This document shows, piece by piece, positions 6,753 through 13,586 of a DNA stretch of 23,477 nucleotides (position 1 is its first letter; each line of letters begins with the position of its first letter). The notes under the pieces are model-generated. The model ran no database searches, was not told the DNA's origin, and saw only the letters and a program-made list of their open reading frames with translations. Source of the DNA: UBA11164 sp002420085. Lineage in GTDB: Bacteria > Pseudomonadota > Gammaproteobacteria > Xanthomonadales > Xanthomonadaceae. Location of the stretch: positions 1 through 23,477 of the forward strand of contig DALYLJ010000035.1 in the NCBI GenBank assembly GCA_031976395.1, read 5' to 3'. The translations under genes and the position numbers were made by a program.

Positions 6753-9008
6753 ATGAACCGCCACACCCAGCACGCCACCCGCACGCTGATCGCCAGCGCT
6801 GCGGCCGCCCTGTTCGCACTCGCCAGCGGCCCGGCAGCGGCCCAGACCGCACTCGGCCCGGTCACCGCCCGCGATACCGTCTACCAGATACTCACCGACC
6901 GCTTCTTCGACGGCGACCCCAGCAACAATATTCCGCCCGGTTCCCCCGCCCAGATCTTCGATGGCACCGGCAATGACCTCAAGCTTTACCAGGGCGGCGA
7001 CTTCCAGGGCATCATCGACAAGATTCCCTACCTCAAGACCATGGGCATCACGGCAGTCTGGATTTCCGCTCCGTATGCCAACCGTGATGAACCGATCATC
7101 GATTTCCAGTCCGGTGGCGGTCAATTGATCTGGTCCAGCTACCACGGCTACCACGCCAGCAACTACTACCGGACCAACCGGCACTACGGCGACATGCGCG
7201 ACTTCACCGACCTGGTGAATGCCCTGCACGCCAATGGCATCAAGGTGGTGATCGACTTCGTCACCAACCACACCAGCCGCTGGCAGAACCCGACCAACAA
7301 CAACTCGCCGGAAAACGGCCGGCTGTACGAACCCGACCGCAACAGCAGCGGCAATTTCGTGTTCGACGTCGATGGCAACCCGGTCGATCTCAACGGCGAC
7401 GGCAAGCACGACAACCTGATCGCCGACCCCAACGGCAGCGTCAATCCGGGCTGGTTCCACCGCCTCGGCGATCGCGGCTCCGACAGCAGCCGGTTCGGCT
7501 ATCGCTACAAGGATCTCGGATCACTGGCCGATTTCACCCACGAGCTTCCGGCCGTCGCCAAGTATCTCGAAGACGCCGCCAAGTTCTGGAAGACCAAGGG
7601 CATCGACGGCTACCGCCACGACGCCACTCTGCACATGAATCCGGCCTTCGCCAAGGGACTGCGCGATGCCATCGACGCCGCTCCGGGCGGCGCCGTGACC
7701 CACTTCGGCGAGTTCTTCATCGGCAAGCCCGACCCGAAGTACGGCGAGTACGTGTCGTTCCCCGATCGCACCGGGATCAACAACCTCGACTTCGAGTATT
7801 TCCGCACGATCACCAATGTGATCGGCAGCGGCTCGGAGAACATGAACGCACTGGCCAATTTCTACCAGTACACCGACATCGACTACACCTACGAAAACCA
7901 GACCGTCACCTTCATCGACAACCATGACGTGCCGCGCTTCCTGCGCGTCAACAGCGATTGGCGCAGCCTGGATGTGGCCCTGGCCCTGACCCTGGTGTCG
8001 CGCGGCATCCCCAACATCTACTACGGCACCGAGCAGTACGTGAACGGCCGCGACGGCAGCGAAAACGGCGGCCGGGTGTTCATGCAGACCGATACCACGT
8101 TCAACCAGAACACCCGTGCCTACCGGATCATCCAGAAGCTGTCGGCGCTGCGCAAACAGAACGACGCGGTGGCATTCGGTCAGACCAGCATCCTGTACTC
8201 GAACCCGGACGTGCTGGTGATGTCGCGCAAGTTCTATGACAAGCAGGTCATCATCGCGATCAACCGCAGTCCGTTCGCCAGCTACAACGTGCCGTCCCTG
8301 GCCACCAGTCTGCCGGCTGGCACCTACACCGACGTGCTCACCGGCGAACTGAGCGGCGCCAGCATGAGCGTCTCGGGCGGTCTGATCGGGGGCTTCAACC
8401 TCGGCCTGCAGGAAGTCAACGTCTGGAGCCACAACCCCAGCCTCGGCAGCACGCCGCGAATCGGTGACATGCAGGCGGTGGTCGGACGCAGTGGCGATCG
8501 CGTTCGCATCTTCGGCACCGGTCTGGACGGCAGCGTCCAGGTCAAGTTCGGCACGACCAGCGCGACCGTGGTGTCGAACACCGCCACCAGCATCCTGGTG
8601 ACCGTGCCTTCGGTCGCGGCCGGCGAACGCCTGGTGACGGTGACCAAGAACGGGGTGGTCAGCAATTCGTTCACCTTCAACGTGCTGTCCAACGACCAGA
8701 ACCAGGTGATCTTCCACGTCGAGGCGTTCACCCAGCCCGGCCAGAATGTCTACGTGGTCGGCAATGTTCCGGAACTGGGCAACTGGGATCCGGCCAAGGC
8801 CCGCGACGCCTTCCACAACCCGGATTCGGCGCAGTGGTGGAAGTGGTTCCTGCCGGTCAGCCTGCCGGCCGGCACGACCTTCGAGTACAAGTACATCATG
8901 AAGAACGCCCAGGGGGCGGTGGTCTGGGAGTCCGGCACCAATCGGGTCGCCACCAGCTCGTCCGATCCGGCCGGAGTGGTCGATCTGCCAATGGAATTCT
9001 TCCGCTGA
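6753..9008 (+). CDS. Secreted GH13 alpha-amylase/CGTase-like enzyme with TIG and CBM20 domains
   Basis: The 751-residue precursor has a signal peptide (cleavage likely after AAA at 30). It then follows the order seen in cyclodextrin glucanotransferases and maltogenic amylases: GH13 barrel (about 40-480), domain C (about 485-560), TIG/IPT domain (about 565-645) and CBM20 starch-binding domain (about 650-751, with GNWDP, WWKW, FEYKYI and VVWESGTNR). Conserved GH13 regions are VVIDFVTNH, GYRHDATLHM (nucleophile Asp 290), THFGEFFIG (acid/base Glu 320) and FIDNHD (Asp 392). The loop KDLGSLADF puts Gly 256 where CGTases carry Tyr or Phe, so starch hydrolysis is likelier than cyclisation. The ATG at 6753 is preceded by AAGGAG; upstream in-frame sequence is non-coding. 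Confidence 0.93.
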   Translation: MNRHTQHATRTLIASAAAALFALASGPAAAQTALGPVTARDTVYQILTDRFFDGDPSNNIPPGSPAQIFDGTGNDLKLYQGGDFQGIIDKIPYLKTMGITAVWISAPYANRDEPIIDFQSGGGQLIWSSYHGYHASNYYRTNRHYGDMRDFTDLVNALHANGIKVVIDFVTNHTSRWQNPTNNNSPENGRLYEPDRNSSGNFVFDVDGNPVDLNGDGKHDNLIADPNGSVNPGWFHRLGDRGSDSSRFGYRYKDLGSLADFTHELPAVAKYLEDAAKFWKTKGIDGYRHDATLHMNPAFAKGLRDAIDAAPGGAVTHFGEFFIGKPDPKYGEYVSFPDRTGINNLDFEYFRTITNVIGSGSENMNALANFYQYTDIDYTYENQTVTFIDNHDVPRFLRVNSDWRSLDVALALTLVSRGIPNIYYGTEQYVNGRDGSENGGRVFMQTDTTFNQNTRAYRIIQKLSALRKQNDAVAFGQTSILYSNPDVLVMSRKFYDKQVIIAINRSPFASYNVPSLATSLPAGTYTDVLTGELSGASMSVSGGLIGGFNLGLQEVNVWSHNPSLGSTPRIGDMQAVVGRSGDRVRIFGTGLDGSVQVKFGTTSATVVSNTATSILVTVPSVAAGERLVTVTKNGVVSNSFTFNVLSNDQNQVIFHVEAFTQPGQNVYVVGNVPELGNWDPAKARDAFHNPDSAQWWKWFLPVSLPAGTTFEYKYIMKNAQGAVVWESGTNRVATSSSDPAGVVDLPMEFFR

Positions 9009-9038
9009 ACGATAACCGGCAACCGTGAGCCCTTGCTT

Positions 9039-9068
9039 GGAGGATCGCGGTGGCCGCCGCGATCCTCC
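9039..9068. terminator. 12-bp perfect hairpin between convergent amylase and hslR
   Basis: GGAGGATCGCGG (9039-9050) and CCGCGATCCTCC (9057-9068) are exact complements around a 6-nt loop. The hairpin starts 30 nt past the amylase stop and lies 86 bp from the hslR stop. No T-tract is present on either side. Position and strength suggest a transcript-end hairpin, perhaps bidirectional. Confidence 0.6.
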
Positions 9069-9154
9069 GTCCATCCGGCCCATCCGATCCGCATCGATGC
9101 CGCCTTCCGACCGACCGGGTCGGGAGGCCGGCATTCGATCGGCTCAGTCATCGA

Positions 9155-9595
9155 TCACAGCGCGTCGATGTCGCCCAGGGCACGAATCAGGCGCCGGGCA
9201 CGCTTGTCCGGCTTCGATGCCGGGGCCTGAAAACCGGCCCGTTCGATACGCCGCCGCTCACGCTCGACCTCGCGCGCCTGACGACTGGCATCCGATTCGC
9301 GATACAGCGCCTGCGCCACCGAAGCCGGCCCACGCTGCTCGCTCAGAACCAGCACCTCGATTTCGTAACGCTCGTGCTCGCGCCGAACGGCCAGCCGATC
9401 GCCCGCGCGCAGCGCTTTGGCCGGTTTGCCGCAGGCATCACCATTGACCTCGACCCGGCCGGCCTCGATCGCCTGCTTGGCCAGGCTGCGGGTCTTGAAC
9501 ATGCGCGCCGCCCACAGCCAGACATCCAGGCGCACGCTGCCGATGGCAAGCCCGCCCGCATCAACCGTGCCCGACACGACCGGGTCTCGACTCAA
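9155..9595 (-). CDS. hslR: Heat shock protein 15 (HslR), S4-domain RNA-binding protein
   Basis: The 146-residue protein has an S4 RNA-binding domain near residues 21-85 (VRLDVWLWAARMFKTRSLAK, then AGRVEVNG, KPAKALRAGD) and the HslR signature LSEQRGPASVAQALY. A basic C-terminal tail includes KPDKRARRLIRAL. In E. coli, Hsp15 binds stalled 50S subunits that still carry nascent chains and helps recycle them after heat shock. The frame starts with TTG at 9595, overlapping the htpG stop (TTGA), which suggests coupling. A GTG at 9577 is an alternative, and neither has a strong Shine-Dalgarno. Pairing with htpG behind a sigma-32-type promoter fits heat-shock control. Confidence 0.92.
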   Translation of the reverse strand: MSRDPVVSGTVDAGGLAIGSVRLDVWLWAARMFKTRSLAKQAIEAGRVEVNGDACGKPAKALRAGDRLAVRREHERYEIEVLVLSEQRGPASVAQALYRESDASRQAREVERERRRIERAGFQAPASKPDKRARRLIRALGDIDAL

Positions 9596-11550
9596 CTGGC
9601 CAGCAAGCGGTTGATCCGAGCATTGAAGGCCGCCGGATCCTCGATGCCGCCGCCACTGGCCAGGCGTGCCTGCTCGAACAGCAGCCAGCCGAGATCGCTG
9701 GCACGTGCCTGATCGGACTCATCCGCCAGGCGACGAATCAGCGGATGGCCTGGATTGATCTCCAGGATCGGCTCGGCCGGGCCAGCACCGTGGCCAGCCT
9801 GTTGCAGCAGGCGCTGCATGTGCAGGGCCATGTCGTGCTCTTCCAGCACCAGACAGGCGGGTGAATCGGTGAGCCGCCGCGAAATTCGCACGTCCTTGAC
9901 GCTGCCGCCGAGCAGGGCCTTGAGTCGGTCGACCAGGGGCGCCGCATCCTGGGCGGCCTGCTCGCGTTCGGCCTGTCCGCTGTCCGGACCGAGGGCATCC
10001 AGATCGAGTTCACCCTTGGCGACATTGCGCAGCCGCTTGCCCTGATATTCGGTGAAATAGCTGGCCAGCCATTCGTCGATGCGCTCGTGCATCAACAGCA
10101 CCTCGATGCCGCGCGCTTTCAGCGCTTCCAACTGCGGGCTGCCGACGGCGGCCTTCCAACTCTCGGCGGTGAGGTAGTAGATCTCGTTCTGGCCGGTCGC
10201 CATGCGAGCGATATAGTCGTCGAGCGAGACCCGCTGGTCCGGGCCGTCGCTGCGGGTCGAGGGATAGCGCAACAGCTTGAGGATGCGTTCGCGATGGCTG
10301 AAATCCTCGGCGACGCCCTCCTTGAGGACCGTGCCGAACTCGCGCCAGAAGGTGTCGTACCTGTCGCCACCTTCGGCCACCAGTCGATCGAGCAGATCGA
10401 GCACGCGCTTGCTCAGGGCGCCCTTGATCCGTTCGACCTGGCGATTGTTCTGCAAGGTCTCACGACTGACATTGAGCGGCAGATCGTCGGAATCGACGAC
10501 CCCGCGCACGAATCGCAGATAGGCCGGCAGCATGGTCTCGGATGCGTCACTGATGAACACCCGCTTGATGTAGAGCTTCAGCCCCTTGCGCTCGTCGCGA
10601 CCAAACTGAAAATCGAACGGCGCCTTGGCCGGGATGTACAGCAGCGAGGTGAAATTCTGGTTGCCCTCGACCTTGTTGTGGGTCCAGGCCAGCGCATCGC
10701 CGAAATCATGGGCGACATGGCGATAGAAACCCTGATAGTCGTCATCGGACAGTTCGTTCTTCGGCCGGGTCCACAAGGCGGAGCTGTGATTGACGGTATC
10801 CCAGCGCGGCTCGCGTCCGGCACGCTCGGCAGCGGCCGAGGCGGCATCGGCCGAGGTGCTGTCGCTGCCATCGGCGGTGTCCGGGTCGGCGTCAGGATCG
10901 GCATCCGGTCGGGCCGGCATACGGATCGGAAAGCCGATGTGATCGGAATAGGTGCGCACCAGCGCACGCAATTTCCAGTCGTCGAGATAGACCTCCTCGT
11001 CGTCACGCAGATGCAGGGTCACTGCGGTGCCGCGCGGGGTGTCGGCCGGCGCCGGCTCGATGGTGAATGCGCCATCACCGCGCGAACGCCAGGTCCAGGC
11101 CGAGGTTTCACCGGCACGGCGGCTGGTGACGCTGACCTCATCGGCGACGATGAAGGCCGAATAGAAGCCGACCCCGAACTGGCCGATCAAATTGGCATCG
11201 GCCTTCTGACCTTCGGCCAGGGCTTCGAGGAAGCGCTTGGTGCCCGAGCGGGCGATCGTGCCGAGGTTGCTGATCATCTCCTCGCGACTCATGCCGATCC
11301 CGGTGTCGCGGACGGTCAGGGTGCGGGCCGCGCGATCGGCGAGCAGGTCGATGTGCAACTCGGACTGGCCACTGGTCAGCGCCGCATCCTTGACCGCCTC
11401 GAAGCGCAGCTTGTCACAGGCATCGGATGCGTTGGAGATCAATTCGCGCAGGAAAATATCGCGATTGGAGTACAGCGAGTGGATGACCAGGTGCAGCACC
11501 TGCTGGACTTCGGCCTGGAAGGCATGGGTTTCGGTCTCGACAGCGGTCAT
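9592..11550 (-). CDS. htpG: Molecular chaperone HtpG (bacterial Hsp90)
   Basis: The 652-residue ATP-dependent chaperone shows Hsp90 signatures: SNRDIFLRELISNASDACDK (29-48), DTGIGM (82-87), GTIARSGTK (97-105), GQFGVGFYSAFIVAD (123-137), the middle-domain LALRFVRGVVDSDDLPLN-type stretch (SDDLPLNVSRE) and GIEVLLM. The C-terminal dimerisation region ends LNRLL-like (INRLLAS). The internal ATG at 11550 is chosen because GGAG lies 6 nt upstream and MTAVETETHAFQAEV matches the family's N-terminus. The linker between N and middle domains (about 212-249) is Asp/Pro/Ala/Ser-rich and roughly 24 residues longer than in E. coli as I recall it. It is followed by overlapping hslR. Confidence 0.97.
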   Translation of the reverse strand: MTAVETETHAFQAEVQQVLHLVIHSLYSNRDIFLRELISNASDACDKLRFEAVKDAALTSGQSELHIDLLADRAARTLTVRDTGIGMSREEMISNLGTIARSGTKRFLEALAEGQKADANLIGQFGVGFYSAFIVADEVSVTSRRAGETSAWTWRSRGDGAFTIEPAPADTPRGTAVTLHLRDDEEVYLDDWKLRALVRTYSDHIGFPIRMPARPDADPDADPDTADGSDSTSADAASAAAERAGREPRWDTVNHSSALWTRPKNELSDDDYQGFYRHVAHDFGDALAWTHNKVEGNQNFTSLLYIPAKAPFDFQFGRDERKGLKLYIKRVFISDASETMLPAYLRFVRGVVDSDDLPLNVSRETLQNNRQVERIKGALSKRVLDLLDRLVAEGGDRYDTFWREFGTVLKEGVAEDFSHRERILKLLRYPSTRSDGPDQRVSLDDYIARMATGQNEIYYLTAESWKAAVGSPQLEALKARGIEVLLMHERIDEWLASYFTEYQGKRLRNVAKGELDLDALGPDSGQAEREQAAQDAAPLVDRLKALLGGSVKDVRISRRLTDSPACLVLEEHDMALHMQRLLQQAGHGAGPAEPILEINPGHPLIRRLADESDQARASDLGWLLFEQARLASGGGIEDPAAFNARINRLLAS

Positions 11551-11598
11551 GGCGACTCCGGAAGACGGCATTCGTGGGAACAGAGGGATGCCTGCAAG

Positions 11599-11624
11599 AT
11601 GGGCATGCCGTGCGCCGTTTCAAG
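11599..11624 (-). promoter_or_regulatory. Sigma-32 (heat-shock) promoter of htpG-hslR
   Basis: Reverse strand: CTTGAA (11624-11619), 14-bp spacer, GCCCAT (11604-11599) followed by CTT. The sigma-32 (RpoH) consensus is CTTGAA, 13-17 bp, CCCCATNT. So the -35 is perfect and the -10 differs at one base. Transcription would start near 11590, leaving about a 40-nt leader to the htpG ATG. Both downstream genes are known heat-shock genes in other bacteria. Confidence 0.82.
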
Positions 11625-11637
11625 GCGCAAAAATGCA

Positions 11638-11661
11638 AACGGCCGCCCGGAGGCGGCCGTT
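11638..11661 (-). terminator. Rho-independent terminator of rplS
   Basis: On the reverse strand, AACGGCCGCC (11661-11652), loop TCCG, GGCGGCCGTT (11647-11638) form a perfect 10-bp stem. TGCATTTTT follows, with five T at 11633-11629. It begins 26 nt past the rplS stop, ending the ribosomal cluster just before the htpG promoter. Confidence 0.88.
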
Positions 11662-11687
11662 CGGATCGACGGTGGCGCGGGGTCGGC

Positions 11688-12068
11688 TCAGCCGGCCGAC
11701 GGCGCCCGATAGTTGAGGTCTTCCTTGATGCGGGCCTTCTTGCCTTCCAGGTCGCGCAGGTAGTAGAGCTTGCCAGCGCGCACCTTGCCACGCCGCTTGA
11801 CCTCGACCGAATCGATGGCCTGGCTATGGCTCTGGAACACCCGCTCGACGCCGAAGCCGTGGGAAATCTTGCGCACCGTGAAGGCCGAATTCAGGCCCCG
11901 GTTGCGCTTGGCGATCACCACCCCCTCGAACGCCTGGACGCGCTCGCGGTTGCCCTCCTTCACCTTGACATTGACGATCACGGTGTCGCCGGGACCGAAG
12001 GCCGGAAGCTCGCGCTGCATCTGCTCGGCTTCAAACTGGGCGATGACGGATTTGTTGAGCTTGCTCAT
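11688..12068 (-). CDS. rplS: 50S ribosomal protein L19
   Basis: The 126-residue protein matches bacterial L19: MSKLNKSVIAQFEAEQM at the start, then FGPGDTVIVNVKVKEGNRER, QAFEGVVIAKRNRGL, FTVRKISHGFGVERVF and VKRRGKVRAGKLYYLRDL. L19 sits at the 30S-50S interface. The ATG at 12068 gives the family's usual length (about 115-130); the open frame continues upstream without motifs. It is the last gene of the rpsP-rimM-trmD-rplS cluster and is followed by a strong terminator. It is separated from trmD by 568 bp instead of the usual short gap, so it may have its own promoter. Confidence 0.97.
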   Translation of the reverse strand: MSKLNKSVIAQFEAEQMQRELPAFGPGDTVIVNVKVKEGNRERVQAFEGVVIAKRNRGLNSAFTVRKISHGFGVERVFQSHSQAIDSVEVKRRGKVRAGKLYYLRDLEGKKARIKEDLNYRAPSAG

Positions 12069-12202
12069 GGTGGCACCACTGATTGCGACGGTTGGTTGCG
12101 TCGGCTTCGACATGAAACCGATCGAGGACGGGTTGCTTGGCTGGGTCTGGCTGCCGGCGTGTTGCCCGAACGGGGACACGACTCGGCGCGACCAAGTCAG
12201 AC

Positions 12203-12208
12203 AGTATA
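12203..12208 (-). promoter_or_regulatory. Candidate -10 box for rplS
   Basis: TATACT on the reverse strand (12208-12203) lies about 135 bp upstream of the rplS ATG, in the AT-richest part of the long trmD-rplS gap. I see no matching -35 box at 16-18 bp, so this is a weak call. The same hexamer also precedes rpsP and the response regulator. Confidence 0.3.
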
Positions 12209-12270
12209 GACCGGATTCGATGTCGCGCGCCAGTCCTGGAAAAGTCCTGGAAAAGACTGTCCGAGTCTTG

Positions 12271-12326
12271 TCCAACGAGGCATGAGCCTGAACGGCCCGC
12301 TCTGATTCCAACGAGGAATGAGCCTG
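12271..12326 (+). repeat. Direct repeat pair, 20 bp, 36-bp period
   Basis: The segments 12271-12290 and 12307-12326 are identical except for one base (C versus A at the eleventh position). Each begins TCCAACGAGG and ends ATGAGCCTG. They lie just upstream of the possible transposase remnant and could be remains of element ends, but no target duplication is apparent. Confidence 0.7.
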
Positions 12327-12367
12327 GAACTGGCGTCGGCTGACACGCCGGTTCGATCATCACAGCC

Positions 12368-12442
12368 ATGGTGATCGACATGAACGAGTCTCAGATGCGC
12401 ACGCTGGCGCAGGTCCGCGAGGTACTGGCCGGCTCGCCCGTT
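12368..12442 (+). pseudogene. Possible transposase/integrase N-terminal remnant
   Basis: The frame from ATG 12368 (or ATG 12380) begins MVIDMNESQMRTLAQVREVL and then AGS. From memory this resembles the start of a DDE-type transposase/integrase family (MNE-x-Q-hydrophobic-RT-x-x-QVR-x-hydrophobic-L). Resemblance ends near 12440, after which the frame becomes Arg/Pro-rich with no motif, over the palindromic repeats. If right, only about 25 codons of the gene remain. The match is short and remembered rather than computed, so confidence is low. Confidence 0.35.
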
Positions 12443-12495
12443 GCAGCCGCGCGATTCGGCCCACGGCTCCCTGCTTCCACACCCCGCAGAAAGCC

Positions 12496-12556
12496 CGCCG
12501 CTGGCAGTCGAATCAGCGGCGTGCGGCGCTGCGGCGCCACGGGCGAGACGCCCGTG
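12496..12556. repeat. Paired hairpins with tandem 8-mer (REP-like element)
   Basis: Two perfect 8-bp stems lie side by side: CGCCGCTG/CAGCGGCG (12496-12503, 12514-12521) and CACGGGCG/CGCCCGTG (12538-12545, 12549-12556). Between them TGCGGCGC occurs twice in tandem. The second hairpin's sequence type (CACGGGCG-AGA-CGCCCGTG) looks like a dispersed palindromic repeat. It also lies about 80 bp past the trmD stop and could trim or terminate that transcript. Confidence 0.55.
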
Positions 12557-12636
12557 CTACGCGGAACGGGTTCGACAGACGGGGCGGCTGAGCTGCTGCG
12601 ACCCGTGCAGCATGGCGGCAGCAGGCAATCGGGCTT

Positions 12637-13413
12637 TCACGCCTCGGTTGCCGCGCCCCGCTCCGATTGCGGACGTGAGTGATATTCACGCATGAACTCC
12701 TCCAGCAAGACCCGATCGTCCGCCGTCAGCGACAGTCGGGCCAGCAGATCGGGCCGACGCAGCCAGGTACGGCCCAGCGACTGCCGCCGCCGCCAGCGGG
12801 CAATCGCCGCATGGTCGCCACTCATCAGGACTGCCGGAACCTCGCCCAATGGGTGCCGTTCCGGCCGGGTGTAGTGCGGGCAGTCGAGCAGACCCGCCTC
12901 GAAACTGTCCTGGATGGCCGATTCGCAGTGACCGAGCGCGCCATCCTGAACCCGCCCGACCGCATCGATCACCACCGCTGCCGCGAGCTCGCCACCCGAC
13001 AGGACGTAATCACCGATCGACAGTTCGAAATCGACCTCGGCCTGCAGCACGCGCTCATCGACACCCTCGTAGCGTCCGCACAGCAGGATCGCACGCGGCA
13101 GCACGGCCAGCCGTCGAACACCGGCCTGGGTCAGGCGTTCGCCCTGCGGGCCGAGGTAGATCACCGGCGCCGGCTCGGGATCGGCCGCGCGCACGGCATC
13201 GAGGCAGGCGCGCAGCGGATCGATCGTCATCACCATGCCCGGGCCACCGCCGAAGGGTCGGTCATCGACCCGGCGATAGCCGCCGGTCGCGTAGTCACGC
13301 GGATTCCAGGTTTCGACCCGCAGCAGGCCGCGCTCCCCGGCCCGTCCGACCACACCCAGGGCGGCGCACTGACGAATGAATTCGGGAAACAGGGTCAGCA
13401 CGTCGATGCGCAT
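12637..13413 (-). CDS. trmD: tRNA (guanine37-N1)-methyltransferase
   Basis: The 258-residue SPOUT-family enzyme methylates G37 of tRNAs with a G at position 36, using S-adenosylmethionine, and prevents +1 frameshifting. It starts MRIDVLTLFPEF, then shows FGGGPGMVM, LCGRYEGVDERV, the trefoil-knot segment SIGDYVLSGGELAA, and YTRPERHPLGEVPAVLMSGDH followed by WRRRQSLGRTWLRRPDLL. Length is normal for the family (about 250). The ATG at 13413 is chosen because the protein motif begins there; the open frame extends 30 codons upstream with no support. Its Shine-Dalgarno is weak (GGGAT). It lies 173 bp downstream of rimM, and the next gene, rplS, is unusually distant. Confidence 0.96.
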   Translation of the reverse strand: MRIDVLTLFPEFIRQCAALGVVGRAGERGLLRVETWNPRDYATGGYRRVDDRPFGGGPGMVMTIDPLRACLDAVRAADPEPAPVIYLGPQGERLTQAGVRRLAVLPRAILLCGRYEGVDERVLQAEVDFELSIGDYVLSGGELAAAVVIDAVGRVQDGALGHCESAIQDSFEAGLLDCPHYTRPERHPLGEVPAVLMSGDHAAIARWRRRQSLGRTWLRRPDLLARLSLTADDRVLLEEFMREYHSRPQSERGAATEA

Positions 13414-13586
13414 CGAATCGATCCCAGGTGGATGAGTGCGTGGATGAATGCAACGATACCCCAGGCGGGATCGTCTGCCGGTCGTCCATGGCCCGTCGGA
13501 CACGATGAGCGCGCTGAACTCGCGTGACCCACCCCGCGTGGACAGGCCCGGACGACCCGCTCGGGGGTGCTGTCCGGGTCAGAAAT

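Larger units (their letters stand above)
12069..12636. other. Repeat-rich 568-bp interval between trmD and rplS
   Basis: No intact gene is seen. From left to right the interval holds a candidate rplS -10 box (12203-12208), two exact tandem copies of AGTCCTGGAAA (12232-12253), and a hairpin AAGACT/AGTCTT (12253-12269). A 20-bp direct repeat beginning TCCAACGAGG (12271-12290 and 12307-12326) has one mismatch. Next is an imperfect inverted repeat GAACTGGCGT/ACGCCGGTTC, then a possible transposase start (12368 on). After that come hairpins 12496-12521 and 12538-12556 with an 8-bp tandem duplication TGCGGCGC (12522-12537) between them. This looks like accumulated mobile or REP-like debris inside a normally compact operon. 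Confidence 0.6.

Noticed and set aside
7521..9134. Long reverse-strand open frame of 537 codons under the amylase gene
   Set aside because: It lies antisense to a clear GH13 gene. Its composition (His/Asp/Val/Gly-rich) is what GC-rich codon usage produces on the opposite strand, and no domain motif is present.
10087..11712. Forward open frame of 541 codons over htpG
   Set aside because: It is antisense to htpG, which has all the Hsp90 signatures; no recognisable protein features.
12340..12356. GGTTCGATC resembling a tRNA T-loop
   Set aside because: Flanking bases do not form a T-stem, and no acceptor or anticodon arms can be found around it.
12368..12682. The 104-codon forward frame as an intact gene
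   Set aside because: After about 25 codons it runs through hairpins and tandem repeats with Arg/Pro/Gly-rich translation, so at most its start is a gene remnant.
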